Source: Flectobacillus roseus (GTDB taxonomy: Bacteria > Bacteroidota > Bacteroidia > Cytophagales > Spirosomataceae). Taken from it: 64,000 bases of DNA. Below the pieces are notes generated by a model. The model searched no databases, had not been told where the DNA came from, and was given only the letters and a program-made list of their open reading frames with translations. This document shows positions 43,168 through 52,759 of this stretch, piece by piece. The stretch lies in NCBI RefSeq assembly GCF_030056665.1, contig NZ_JASHIG010000031.1; one strand, written 5' to 3'. How positions within the stretch are numbered: position 1 is the stretch's first letter; each line of letters starts with the position of its first letter. Position numbers and translations under genes: made by a program.

Positions 43168-43343
43168 AAAAAGCTCTGTAAGAGCGACAGTTGGGTAGCA
43201 ATAATTTTTGAAAAAAATCTTTTTTGAGCGCCGTAGGTGCGACAGAATTCAAGATAGTTATCTTTCTGTCGCACCTACGGCGCTCTTTTAATAGGTCAGA
43301 AAATTGATTCACAGCTACCAAACTGTCGCTCCTACGGAGCTTT
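43168..43343. repeat. Nested inverted repeats of GCCGTAGGTGCGACAG type
   Basis: The inner pair is GAGCGCCGTAGGTGCGACAG plus A (43226-43246) and its exact reverse complement (43265-43285). The outer pair, near AAAGCTCTGTAAGAGCGACA (43172) and CTGTCGCTCCTACGGAGCTT (43323), is imperfect. The whole can fold into one long cruciform. Variants of this palindrome are common dispersed repeats in Bacteroidota genomes. The remainder of 43073-43643 is featureless apart from TAATTTTG (43596) and TACTTTTG (43615), candidate -7 elements for the next gene. Confidence 0.7.
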
Positions 43344-43643
43344 TGTACGATTACCCCGTCTTGAGCCTATTTTTTTAAACGGTTTGAAACTAAATCTAAA
43401 ACAGGAGCAAAACCATTGATTCATCCATACCATAACAGTTTTTCTAATAATAAAAATCCTCCCATCTCGTAAAATTATCTTCCTGAAAAACAGACATTTA
43501 AGTGTTTTTATCACTAATTTCAACTTGAAATATTACTATTAGAGTTTGTTTTAGGATTTTTTCAAAACTATTAAGTATAAACCACTAGATAACTCTAATT
43601 TTGCGACCTCAAAATACTTTTGTCAACAGACAAATCTTACATT

Positions 43644-44540
43644 ATGAATAGTCAGCAAAGAATCGCAGGGTTTGGATTAGCCATTTTTGCCGCCATCACA
43701 TGGGGCGTTTCAGGAACATTTGGACAGTTTTTATTTAGTCAACGAGGCATCAATCCCGGTTGGCTCGTAACGCTACGTTTGTTGGTAGCGGGTAGTATTT
43801 TATTGATGATTGCCCTTTTTCGTGGCTTAGATTTGTGGAAAATATGGAGTAATAAACGCGATACCCTATTGCTTCTGGCATTTAGTGTGCTCGGAATGGT
43901 GGCAGTGCAATACACGTATTTTGAGGCAATTCATAAGTCAAACGCTGCCACAGCTACCGTTTTACAGTATATGGGACCTGTTTTCATAGCGATTTATATG
44001 GCTTTTAAACAAAGAAGGTTGCCCAATTTCATCGAATTTGTGGCGATTATCTTAGCACTTTCAGGTACATTTTTATTGGTTACACACGGCAAATTTGGCA
44101 GTTTAGCCATCTCTACTGAAGGTCTTCTCTGGGGAATTGCCTCCGCAGTTGCTTTGGCGGTTTATAGTTTATTACCAGTCGGCTTGATGAACCGCTACGA
44201 AGTGACTACCGTAATTGGTTGGGCTATGTTTGTTGGAGGTGTTATTTTTAGTTGTGTATTTGCGCCTTGGAAGGTATCAGGAACTTGGGATTCGCAATCT
44301 TTTGCCTACACTGGTTTTATTTTGCTATTAGGGAGTTTGGCAGCATTTTATGCTTTTTTGAAAGCAGTGACAATAGTTGGCGCACAAACCAGTAGTTTGC
44401 TTGCCTGCGCAGAGCCACTTTCGTCTACAGCAATGGCTATTTTCTGGTTAAACACGCCATTTGGTAAAATAGATATGCTCGGAAGCTTCATGATTATGCT
44501 GACGATTGGTGTATTGGCATTGTTTGGAAGGAAAAACTAA
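43644..44540 (+). CDS. EamA-family (DMT) transporter
   Basis: A 298-residue ten-helix drug/metabolite transporter with two EamA repeats. ATG 43644 (MNSQQRIAGFGLAIFAAITW) is chosen over a TTG at 43620, which lies inside a promoter-like motif. Repeat 1 has GVSGTFGQFLFSQRGINPGW and NAATATVLQYMGPVFIAIYM; repeat 2 has LLWGIASAVALAVYSLLPVG and ACAEPLSSTAMAIFWLNTPF. It probably exports amino acids or small metabolites; the substrate is unknown. Confidence 0.88.
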   Translation: MNSQQRIAGFGLAIFAAITWGVSGTFGQFLFSQRGINPGWLVTLRLLVAGSILLMIALFRGLDLWKIWSNKRDTLLLLAFSVLGMVAVQYTYFEAIHKSNAATATVLQYMGPVFIAIYMAFKQRRLPNFIEFVAIILALSGTFLLVTHGKFGSLAISTEGLLWGIASAVALAVYSLLPVGLMNRYEVTTVIGWAMFVGGVIFSCVFAPWKVSGTWDSQSFAYTGFILLLGSLAAFYAFLKAVTIVGAQTSSLLACAEPLSSTAMAIFWLNTPFGKIDMLGSFMIMLTIGVLALFGRKN

Positions 44541-44664
44541 GATAGACTTAGCTATGATTTAGTGAGTTATGATTGAGCAGTTGAGTGATTGAGTTATTTT
44601 TAAAATAATCACTAAACCACTCAACCACCATTCACTAAATTTAAAACGACGCCGAAACCCTTGT

Positions 44665-46596
44665 CTACCAATTATTATCCTGATTCTTATCCGATTTTAC
44701 GGGTGCCAACGGTGGTGTTGGTGACGGTGGTAAACTTGGTGCTGAAGCAGCGCTTGGAGCTTTTGGTGGCTTCGGTGGTTTTGGTGCTGAAGACGCACTT
44801 GGTGCCTTTGGCGCTTTAGGAGGTTTTGGAGGCTTTGGCAAGCGATACCCTGAACCGTAATGTCTATTTTTTGACCAATACTTACCCTCTATTTCCTCAA
44901 TGGCTTTTGCGTGTACTTCCATCTCTTTTCCTATCTCTTCAATAGGCTTTGAAAGCTTATCCATTTCTTTTCCTAGACTATCCATTGGGGCAGAATGGAC
45001 TTCCATTTTATTGGACATTAACTCCATTTCTTTAGAAGCCTTTTCCATCCTTTTCTCAATTTCTACTCGCTGTTTTTCTATAGCACTCAACTCTTTCTGA
45101 ACCTTTTTATATTCATCAGATTTTTTGTCAAGGTTAGCAACTGTCATCTCCAACTGTACTTGTTTACCTACTAAGGTACCCAATTCTCCCCCCAATTTTC
45201 CGATTTGCTCAGAAAACTGTTGAAATGGTTTTTGTTCGAGTTGCATTTTTGCCCCTAAAACACCCATTTGAGCAGAGAGCGCTTGGATTTGTTTTAAATA
45301 TGGATCCATTTTCTTTTGCAACTTTTCAATTTCTTGCTCGTGCATAGCTACTTTTAAACTATCAGGATCACTATAATCATTCTGAATAGTAAGCAGTTGA
45401 GATAATTTATTTTCTTCTGGTTCTTCCCCAGATGGAGCAATACTTTTGGTCTCTTCTACATTGCTAGTCGATATGCTTTCTGAAGAAAGAATTTCTTTAG
45501 AAGTTTGTGCTAAGGTTTTTATCGACTTGTTAAATAATTTGCTTGCCTGAGCTTTTACTTGCGTAAAATTGAGACAGCAAAATGCTAGCGCTAATACAAC
45601 TACCGAGCTAATGATACCAACGGGATTGGTAGTTTCCTTTTGTTGCACACCCAAAATACGTTGGATGCGACCCAATAACTGAGGTTTATTGCCTGAAAAA
45701 GCCATAGTCAATGATGTTTTTGATTGTTGTCTAAAGGTTTCTACAAACGTTAGGGCTTTTGCCAAATACAATTTATTTTGACAAATCTCCAACGCCCAAT
45801 CATCACAACAGTCTTCACGGTCTTGGCGAATAGATTCACCGATAACCCAAACCAAAGGATGATAGAAAAATAGAATCTCGATCATTGACTGGATAATGTT
45901 GATAAGATAATCGTGGCGCTTGATATGCGCTAATTCATGTGCAAAAATCGCTTTAATTTCTCCCTGACTCAAACCCGTTAGAAGCCCAATCGGTACAAGT
46001 ACCAAAGGTTGTAAATAACCTATCGTAAGTGGTGATTCTATTAACTGAGATTCACGTATTTCGACGGTTCGAGAAATATCAAATTGATTAAGAAGTTGTT
46101 TAAAGAGGTTTTCTGTGTCGGTTTCTACAAGGTTTGTACATTGCCAGCGCAATTTTTGCACATAAAAATAGCCTCCAATTAATTTTATGGTCATAATGGA
46201 CATGCCAAGAATCCACAACATTACCAGCCAATCGAGATGTAAATTAAGCCAAATAGCCGTTTGTTCCCATACAGAACTCAGAGCCAATGGCGCTTGATTG
46301 ATAGGTTCAGAGGTTGAAAGGTTATTTGCGATTGGAGAATTTTGTACCGAGAAAGTCATCGCCTTTACTGGCGCTTCGCTAGGATAATTTTTCCAAAAAG
46401 TGATACCAGAAACCAAGAATTGCACCAACAATACACCAATTCCAGTCCAATAACGCACAGAAGCATTTTGACGAAAAAAAGAACTGATGAATTTATAAAG
46501 AAAAAAGAATAGGCTTAGCTGCCATAGCGAATGCACCAAGGTCCATGCCAAGGCATAAATCGTTTGTGGTGACAAAGGAGATTCAAAGTATTGCAT
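44665..46596 (-). CDS. M56 (BlaR1-type) membrane metallopeptidase with long coiled-coil/Pro-rich tail
   Basis: A 643-residue protein. Residues 1-345 form the M56 membrane peptidase: helices at about 12-38, 49-66 and 122-146, the zinc motif HELAH (220-224) in IFAHELAHIKRHDYL, then FYHPLVWVIGESIRQDREDC with the third ligand Glu, and a last helix (GIISSVVVLALAFCCLNFTQ). In place of a beta-lactam-sensing domain it has a coiled coil (about 415-590, rich in KMEVHSAPMDSLGKEMDKL-type repeats) and a repeat-like KPPKPPKAPKAPSASSAPKP tail. In this family the peptidase cleaves the BlaI repressor on signal. The gene follows blaI by two bases. Confidence 0.9.
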   Translation of the reverse strand: MQYFESPLSPQTIYALAWTLVHSLWQLSLFFFLYKFISSFFRQNASVRYWTGIGVLLVQFLVSGITFWKNYPSEAPVKAMTFSVQNSPIANNLSTSEPINQAPLALSSVWEQTAIWLNLHLDWLVMLWILGMSIMTIKLIGGYFYVQKLRWQCTNLVETDTENLFKQLLNQFDISRTVEIRESQLIESPLTIGYLQPLVLVPIGLLTGLSQGEIKAIFAHELAHIKRHDYLINIIQSMIEILFFYHPLVWVIGESIRQDREDCCDDWALEICQNKLYLAKALTFVETFRQQSKTSLTMAFSGNKPQLLGRIQRILGVQQKETTNPVGIISSVVVLALAFCCLNFTQVKAQASKLFNKSIKTLAQTSKEILSSESISTSNVEETKSIAPSGEEPEENKLSQLLTIQNDYSDPDSLKVAMHEQEIEKLQKKMDPYLKQIQALSAQMGVLGAKMQLEQKPFQQFSEQIGKLGGELGTLVGKQVQLEMTVANLDKKSDEYKKVQKELSAIEKQRVEIEKRMEKASKEMELMSNKMEVHSAPMDSLGKEMDKLSKPIEEIGKEMEVHAKAIEEIEGKYWSKNRHYGSGYRLPKPPKPPKAPKAPSASSAPKPPKPPKAPSAASAPSLPPSPTPPLAPVKSDKNQDNNW

Positions 46597-46598
46597 GG

Positions 46599-46970
46599 CT
46601 AATTGTTTTGTTCAAGTTGTGCAATGAGTTTCTTGATTTCGTCGAGCTCTTCTGCCGAAGATTGATGATTTCCTAAAGCTTGCATCACTAGCTTCATAGC
46701 TGAACCTTTGAAAGCAGTATCCACGAAAATATCAAGTAGTTGTTGTTGCGTTTCATCTTCGCTAACCGCTGCTTGGTATAAATGATAACGACCTTCTTCA
46801 GTACGTGTGACCAGCTTTTTCTCAAACATAATTTGCATCAGTTTGAGCGTGGTGGTATATCCTATCTCTCGCTTTTTGTTGAGTTCGTCGTTTACTTGTC
46901 TTACGGTTGCTTGGCCTAGCGCCCATAATACTTGTAAAATTTCTAATTCTGATTCTGTTGGCTTTATCAT
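46599..46970 (-). CDS. BlaI/MecI/CopY-family repressor
   Basis: A 123-residue winged-helix repressor: MIKPTESELEILQVLWALGQ, ATVRQVNDELNKKREIGYTT and TTLKLMQIMFEKKLVTRTEE are the recognition domain; the C-terminal half is the dimerisation and cleavage region (LLDIFVDTAFKGSAMKLVMQ). It pairs with the M56 peptidase two bases downstream. Three palindromes of TACGAAA-type upstream are its probable operators, so the operon is likely autoregulated. The target of the system beyond itself is not visible here. Confidence 0.92.
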   Translation of the reverse strand: MIKPTESELEILQVLWALGQATVRQVNDELNKKREIGYTTTLKLMQIMFEKKLVTRTEEGRYHLYQAAVSEDETQQQLLDIFVDTAFKGSAMKLVMQALGNHQSSAEELDEIKKLIAQLEQNN

Positions 46971-46985
46971 GATAAAAAAGTTTAC

Positions 46986-47057
46986 TACGAAATATTTCGT
47001 AACAAAGATACTACGAAAAGATTCGTAATTGCAAATTTATCTACGAAAATTTTCGTA
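46986..47057. promoter_or_regulatory. Three BlaI-type operators
   Basis: TACGAAATATTTCGTA (46986-47001) and TACGAAAATTTTCGTA (47042-47057) are perfect palindromes; TACGAAAAGATTCGTA (47012-47027) differs. Spacings are 26 and 30 bases, starting 16 bases before the blaI start codon. Confidence 0.8.
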
Positions 47058-47120
47058 GATAAGCACAAAAAAATTGAATTTCAAACACTTATATAATTTT
47101 ATTTAACCATAATTATGATT

Positions 47121-47206
47121 ACAGTTTCAAACTGTAATAAAAAAAAGTCCAAGACTAAGTCTTGAACTAGTGAATGCTTAGCGCCTAACGCCTATTGCCT
47201 GTTACG
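47121..47206. repeat. Repeat fragments downstream of the DinB gene
   Basis: ACAGTTTCAAACTGTAATAA and AAGTCCAAGACTAAGTCTTG (9367-type tail) are followed by GCGCCTAACGCCTATTGCCT (7591-type words). Confidence 0.55.
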
Positions 47207-47207
47207 C

Positions 47208-47711
47208 TTATACCAACTGTTTGGCAGTCACATACAATTGACCAAAATGACGAGTGGTATGCTCAGCTGCGTGGAAAATCAGACCTATTATATTCGTAGG
47301 AATTTGTTTGCGACCGATACCTCTGGGTTGTAATAAGTCTGCTTCGGAAAGATGTTTGAGATAGGATATATATTTTTCTACTTGTAAATCAAATCGAGCT
47401 AGAAAGGTAGCAACTGTTTGATTTTCTTGCGGAGCTACTTTTTCAAGACTTAATAAATCAAATTGCTCAGGGGATAAAGTATTGCCTTCGGCATAGGTTT
47501 GCAATCTGTCCAAAACACCTGCAAGATGTTGTAAATGAAAACCAACCGAAGCTACACCATGAGGTTTTTCCCAAAGTAAATCATCAGAAAAGTCTTTCAA
47601 TAACTCATGTAATTCTTCCTGAACTTGTAACACAGCATGGGCTGCGGGTTGTAATAAAGCAGGGACACCATCAACAGGTCCTCGCATCCAAACTTCTAAG
47701 GGAGCAGACAT
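47208..47711 (-). CDS. DinB-family four-helix protein
   Basis: A 167-residue protein of the DinB/YfiT superfamily. Helical pattern: AVLQVQEELHELLKDFSDDL, SVGFHLQHLAGVLDRLQTYA and NIIGLIFHAAEHTTRHFGQL. The three histidines (HLQH in the second helix and HAAEHTTRH in the last) match the metal triad of DinB-type, bacillithiol-transferase-like proteins. Substrate is unknown. Single gene. Confidence 0.85.
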   Translation of the reverse strand: MSAPLEVWMRGPVDGVPALLQPAAHAVLQVQEELHELLKDFSDDLLWEKPHGVASVGFHLQHLAGVLDRLQTYAEGNTLSPEQFDLLSLEKVAPQENQTVATFLARFDLQVEKYISYLKHLSEADLLQPRGIGRKQIPTNIIGLIFHAAEHTTRHFGQLYVTAKQLV

Positions 47712-47756
47712 TTTTAAATTGAAAATTTGGGGGTTTGAAAATTTGAAATACTATAT

Positions 47757-47806
47757 TTCAGTTTAAAACTGTAAAAAAAATAAGTTCAAGACTAAGTCTT
47801 GAACTA
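47757..47806. repeat. 9367-type repeat tail
   Basis: CAGTTTAAAACTG, an A-run and AAGTTCAAGACTAAGTCTTG, then AACTAG. At 47840 the words CAACATCCGCAATCCCAAAT follow, as in other gaps. Confidence 0.6.
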
Positions 47807-47861
47807 GTAATGACGTTTTGGGTTAATTTATATTCTACAATCCAACATCCGCAATCCCAAA

Positions 47862-48416
47862 TCAGAAGGGTCTTCTTGCGGTGGCATAGCAGCCCATCCA
47901 ATAGGTCGAAATGAGGTTATCTTCACGAACGCCTTTTGAGGATGAAGCATGAATAAAATAAATTTCTTTCGGACCACGAATTTCGGTAATCATACCCGAA
48001 TGATTTACTTCGGCAACATTTCCTTTATCAGTTACAAAAAATACCAAATCACCTGGACGCAACTGGTCCAAATCTTTCACTTCTTTTCCATAGCCTGATT
48101 GCTGAACAGCCCTTCTTGGAATATTTACGCCCATTTCTTTGAAAGTGGCAAACAACAACCCAGAACAATCCATCCCTTTGGAATCAATTCCGCCTGAACG
48201 ATACGGAACTCCCAAATACTGCCTTGAGGCATCAATTAGCCTTTTTACCTCTTTCGACGAAATAACTACTGGTCTGCTCGGACTTGTAGGTCTTTTGGTG
48301 GTAGTAGTGGTTTTTGTAGATTCTTTTTTACGAAAAAGTGCACAAGAATCTAATAAAATTGGAAGTATTGTTATCAGTAAAAGCTTGGCATAAATGGGTG
48401 TGGTAGTCGTTTTCAT
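47862..48416 (-). CDS. NlpC/P60 lipoprotein peptidase
   Basis: A 184-residue lipoprotein: signal segment with lipobox LLDSC (Cys25) and a Thr-rich linker, then a C40 NlpC/P60 domain from about 55. The catalytic Cys84 is in GMDCSGLLFATF, His139 in EVNHSGMI and the third polar residue His156 in FIHASSSKGV; RPGDLVFF is also typical. It hydrolyses peptidoglycan cross-peptides in the periplasm, probably as a housekeeping endopeptidase. Confidence 0.92.
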   Translation of the reverse strand: MKTTTTPIYAKLLLITILPILLDSCALFRKKESTKTTTTTKRPTSPSRPVVISSKEVKRLIDASRQYLGVPYRSGGIDSKGMDCSGLLFATFKEMGVNIPRRAVQQSGYGKEVKDLDQLRPGDLVFFVTDKGNVAEVNHSGMITEIRGPKEIYFIHASSSKGVREDNLISTYWMGCYATARRPF

Positions 48417-48742
48417 GAGATTGGTAAGGATTTAATCTGGGTAAATTTTTCTAAAAGCAATTTACAAAATTCCCCATTTTCACCAAGCGTAATTCCACCA
48501 CAAGTGCATGGTATTTTATCATTTGGCAAGACTGGTTGAGTTTCTAACGAAATGTCTCAAATAAATCTTGTACTTGATGAGCTTGCTTTGATCGAGGCCC
48601 TCTTCGATGGTAAAGAAAGTTGGCTGCCTTACTGTTAATAAAACATGAATAATACCTCCAACAAATACTCTAGATAGAACTGCCTCTTACAAGCCAGTTA
48701 CAATATCATGATTAGAATACGTGAATAGACAAACATTCAAAC
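48417..48742. other. Gap with one 28-codon ORF, no clear feature
   Basis: The 326 bases contain a short frame at 48552-48638 (MSQINLVLDELALIEALFDG then KESWLPYC) with protein-like composition but no obvious ribosome site or homologue I know. I do not call it a gene. The rest shows no structure. Confidence 0.35.
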
Positions 48743-49504
48743 TCAGTCCTCCTCTTTAGGGTGAAGTAACTGAGTCATAAAATTGTCACTATCATGTAAA
48801 AAATGATAATAGGAATTAAATAATTCTGTTTCCTTATAAGATTTTGTCACAATTCCATCTTGACTAAATTCATAAATCAATGCATTCGGATAGGCTATTA
48901 ATATCGGTGAATGTGTTGCAATAATGAACTGTGAGCCATTTTCTATCATTTGTTGCATCCGACACAACATCGCCATTTGCCTTGAAGGCGACATAGCGGC
49001 CTCGGGTTCGTCAAAAATATACAATCCATCGTCCGAAAACCTATGAAGAAATAAAGCCCAAAAGGATTCTCCATGAGACTGTTCATGCAAGGACTCGCCT
49101 CCATAAGAATCGATAATTCTCCTACCAGCAGAGGGCTCTCTATCCAAATCGTCAATTTGGGTTGCTAAATTAAAAAAACTTTCACTTCGAAGAAAAAAAC
49201 CATCTTTGTGTCGCTTGGTTCTAAATGGAACTTTCAAATATTTGTAAAGGTCTGAGTGCGAAGCTCGTGAGCTAAAATTGAAGTTCTTTGTCCCACCCTC
49301 AGCATTAAATCCTAATGCTACGGCAATTGCCTCAATCAGCGTTGATTTTCCTGTACCGTTTTCGCCCACGAAAAAGGTTACTTGTGGATGTAATTGAAGT
49401 TTTGTTAAACCTGAAAGAGCAGGAATATTGAATGGATACTGATTTCTCAATCCAATGTCAAAACTGAATTCTAATTCAGATATGCTTGCACCATTATTGT
49501 ACAT
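48743..49504 (-). CDS. Standalone ABC/SMC-like AAA ATPase
   Basis: A 253-residue ATPase of the AAA_21/AAA_23 (SMC-like ABC) type. Walker A FFVGENGTGKST (44-55), signature-like SHGESFWALF (143-152), Walker B GLYIFDEPEAAMSP (160-173) and H-loop IIATHSPIL (His198). There is no nuclease domain. The segment 85-130 is short, so no coiled-coil arm is present. These ATPases occur alone or in phage-defence and toxin-type operons. Here an XRE regulator lies 26 bases upstream in the same direction, so the two form a small unit. The function is unknown. Confidence 0.8.
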   Translation of the reverse strand: MYNNGASISELEFSFDIGLRNQYPFNIPALSGLTKLQLHPQVTFFVGENGTGKSTLIEAIAVALGFNAEGGTKNFNFSSRASHSDLYKYLKVPFRTKRHKDGFFLRSESFFNLATQIDDLDREPSAGRRIIDSYGGESLHEQSHGESFWALFLHRFSDDGLYIFDEPEAAMSPSRQMAMLCRMQQMIENGSQFIIATHSPILIAYPNALIYEFSQDGIVTKSYKETELFNSYYHFLHDSDNFMTQLLHPKEED

Positions 49505-49530
49505 AAAATTTTTTGTATTAGGATAAATAA

Positions 49531-49725
49531 TTAGGCTTGCAGGATTTCAACTGGTTTCATATTTAGCACCTGCATGATTTTGACGACCTCGTCTATTGTC
49601 GGGCTTCGTTCACCTTTCTCTATACGTGAAATTGTGGATTGTGGAATGCCTGTCAGATGTGAAATGTAGCTTTGTTTAAAGCCAAGTGCTAGGCGCGTTT
49701 GACGGAGTTTATTTAGGTTGAACAT
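49531..49725 (-). CDS. XRE-family HTH protein (64 aa)
   Basis: A short protein consisting of one Cro/C1-type HTH: RQTRLALGFKQSYISHLTGI and PQSTISRIEKGERSPTIDEV, then IMQVLNMKPVEIL. It lacks any sensor domain. It probably autoregulates the unit with the downstream ATPase. The ATG at 49725 is preceded by an AT-rich region without a clear TAnnTTTG element. Confidence 0.85.
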   Translation of the reverse strand: MFNLNKLRQTRLALGFKQSYISHLTGIPQSTISRIEKGERSPTIDEVVKIMQVLNMKPVEILQA

Positions 49726-49927
49726 ACATTTATTAGATTTAGAAACAAAAACGATAAAGCATTATAATAGGTTACTTGCGCGTAAAAAATACACTGAGCG
49801 TTTTGATATTGTGTAAATATAAAAATAAATTTTATTCAAATACGCATAAAGTTTTGCTTAAAAACACATATTTCGTCTCTTCTAACCTATATCTTTAAGC
49901 GTTTGTCACATACAACATCACCTTATT

Positions 49928-50377
49928 ATGAAAAAACTATCCTATTTCTGCATTTTATCTTTGGTATCTAGCTTATTGTCCTGCAAAGATGCCAACCAAG
50001 AACTCCTCAACAATATTTCTGGCGTATGGAAAGTCGATCAAATCACCTACACTTCCTATCCTTACGCTGTGCCAGATTCAGTCGTAAAATATCCTTCGGG
50101 TGTTTTGCAATTTGATAATTGTCAGCTCACTGGGAGCATTAGAGAATGCTCAGGGTTTTACAAATTAGTAAATAGTGAAGTGGTAAGTATCGTCTACAAT
50201 GCCAACGCAGCTAGAAATCAAACCTTTATTAGTATAATGTCGTCTTTTCCCAAATTCATCAATTTACGAGGAGCTTACACCATAACTCGTTCTGGAAATC
50301 AAATGACACTTAGTGGACCTCAAGAAAACATCATAGACTATAAAGGTCAAAAAATAAAAATTCAATTGTATAAATAA
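49928..50377 (+). CDS. Putative lipoprotein upstream of a TonB receptor
   Basis: A 149-residue lipoprotein (lipobox SLLSC, Cys19). The mature part NISGVWKVDQITYTSYPYAV, VLQFDNCQLTGSIRECSGFY and ITRSGNQMTLSGP has a lipocalin-like strand rhythm of the kind seen in small Bacteroidota lipoproteins. Its stop is five bases before the receptor start, so it is co-transcribed with that gene. It may assist the receptor (inference). Confidence 0.7.
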   Translation: MKKLSYFCILSLVSSLLSCKDANQELLNNISGVWKVDQITYTSYPYAVPDSVVKYPSGVLQFDNCQLTGSIRECSGFYKLVNSEVVSIVYNANAARNQTFISIMSSFPKFINLRGAYTITRSGNQMTLSGPQENIIDYKGQKIKIQLYK

Positions 50378-50382
50378 TCCTT

Positions 50383-52725
50383 ATGAAAAAAGTCTACCTC
50401 CTGTTACTATTTACGCTTTGCTCCTACACTTTGCTGGCTCAAAAAATTACCATCAGTGGTTTTGTTCGTGAAAAAGGAAGTCAAGAGATATTGCCTTATG
50501 TTTCGGTGAGAGTTCCCACTCTCAATATCGGAACCTCTGCCAATGCTTACGGCTTTTTTTCCTTGACTATTCCCGCAAAGGAACAACTTGATTTGGAAAT
50601 TTCTCAGGTAGGATACCAAGTCAAAACAATCAGTATCAGTGCACAAAAAAGCCAACAAATTACGGTTGAGTTAAGTGTCAAAAATGTGGTTTTGGAGGAG
50701 GTGAAAGTCAATAGCTCTCAACAAGAGAAATTGAGTGAGCAAACCCAAATGAGTCTTATTTCTTTACCTGTCACACAAGTAAAAGCAGTACCAGCATTTT
50801 TGGGAGAAAAAGACGTGTTGAAAACCCTACAGTTATTTCCAGGGATACAAAAAGGACGTGAAGGCTCTACTGGCTTGTATGTACGTGGTGGCGGCCCCGA
50901 CCAAAACTTATTGATTTTGGATGATGCTACGGTGTATAATGCCAATCATTTGTTTGGCTTTTTCTCGGTATTTAACGGCGATGCCCTCAAAAGCATTGAG
51001 ATGACCAAAGGCGGTTTCCCAGCACGATATGGCGGACGACTTTCATCGGTTATTGATATGCAAATGAAAGAAGGGAATAAAGAAAAACTTACGGGTGAAT
51101 TTGGCATTGGCTTATTGTCGAGCCGTTTGACCTTGGAAGGTCCTCTCAAGAAAGAAAAAGCCTCATTTTTGATTGCTGCACGACGTACCTACGCCGATGC
51201 GCTATTGCGACCCATCAGTGGAGGCGAATTTCCAAATATGTATTTCTATGACCTCAATATGAAGATTAACTATGACCTCGGCAGTCGAGACAAACTTTAC
51301 CTGAGCGGATATTTGGGAAGAGATGCCTTTAGTTCAAAAGAACAAAATTACAATTATGCTACCAAAAATGAGAATGGCTTTAATTGGGGCAATACAACCA
51401 CGACCTTGCGTTGGAATCATCTTTTCAATGAAAAATTATTTAGCAATACATCCCTCATATTTACCAATTTCGACTTCAAGGTTTTTAATACCGAAGAATC
51501 CAACAAAGGACTTTTTTCTTACCAATATGAATCGGGAATTAGGGATTTTTCCTTGAAAACTGATTTTGACTATTTACCTAATTATCAGCATAGTATCAAA
51601 GCAGGTTTTTTGGTAACTGCACATCGTTTTTCACCAAAAGCATTGGTTCTCAAAGACTCTAGGGTGGATACAGCTTCCGTTCAAAGCACTAATATCAATG
51701 CATTAGAATCGGCAGTTTATGTGGAGGATTTATGGAAAATTAATGAAAGACTCAGTATTAATGCGGGTCTAAGATTGAGCCATTTTTCAGTAAACCAGAA
51801 AAACTATTTGAATCTTGAACCAAGATTTTCGGCGGCATACAGGCTACCAAATGATGCCGCGATTAAGGCTTCTTTTGCTCGAATGAATCAATACATTCAT
51901 TTATTATCCAACTCAGGACTTGGTTTGCCAACTGACTTGTGGGTTTCGGCGACAGACCGAGTTCCTCCGCAAACTTCACAGCAAGTTGCATTAGGATATG
52001 TAAAAGACTTTTCCGAAAAGAATTTTTCTTTAAGCATTGAAGGATATTACAAGAAAATGGACAACATCATTGGCTACAAACAAGGCGCTAGTTTCTTGTT
52101 GCTAGACGTTGGACCTGACCCTCAAAAAATAAATTCGATAGATTGGCAAGAAAATGTCACCTCAGGACAAGGCAAAGCTTACGGACTAGAATTGATGTTA
52201 CAACGAAAAACAGGTAGACTCACAGGTTGGATTGCTTACACATTGTCGAAAGTAACACACCAATTTGCAGAACTGAATGACGGAAAAGAGTTTTTGCCTC
52301 GTTACGACCGTCGTCATGATATTTCGATTGTGGGAATTTATCAACTAAAACCAATGGTAACTTTCTCAGCGACTTGGGTATATGGTACAGGAAATCATTT
52401 GAATGTGCCTATTGCTGAAGGAAATTTTAATGGTCTAGATCACACAGGTATTACCTCACAAATTTCATTGTATGATAGTCAAAATGCTTTTTAGGCAGCA
52501 GCTTATCATAGACTAGATTTAGCGATGAAGTTTAGTAAAAAGAAAAAACATGGAGAAAGAGCTTGGGAAATTGGGGTATATAATGCCTACAATCGCGTGA
52601 ATCCTTTTTACTATCAAATTAATCAAGTGTATGATGCCTCCACACGACAAATGGGAGATAGTAAATTATACAGAAAAGGACTATTCCCTATTGTTCCATC
52701 AATTACCTACAGCTTTAAGTTTTAA
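50383..52725 (+). pseudogene. TonB-dependent receptor interrupted by an in-frame TAG
   Basis: One frame encodes a receptor of about 780 residues: signal peptide (YTLLAQ), carboxypeptidase-like domain (ISGFVREKGSQEILPYVSVR), plug (VLKTLQLFPGIQKGREGSTG, LYVRGGGPDQNLLILDDATV) and barrel. A TAG at 52492-52494 falls after LYDSQNAF; the same frame then continues AAAYHRLDLAMKFSKKKKHG and ends with the normal barrel terminus ITYSFKF. Only the last two to four strands are cut off. Without the final strand the barrel should not assemble, so I call it broken, although a single base error or readthrough would restore it. DUF4249 downstream and the lipoprotein upstream are intact. Confidence 0.7.
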
Positions 52726-52759
52726 GAAAAAAACCTTCCTAGAAACTTCAAATGATTTT

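Noticed and set aside
48552..48638. A 28-codon ORF (MSQINLVLDELALIEALFDG...)
   Set aside because: Composition is plausible, but the length is too small and there is no promoter or terminator to support it.
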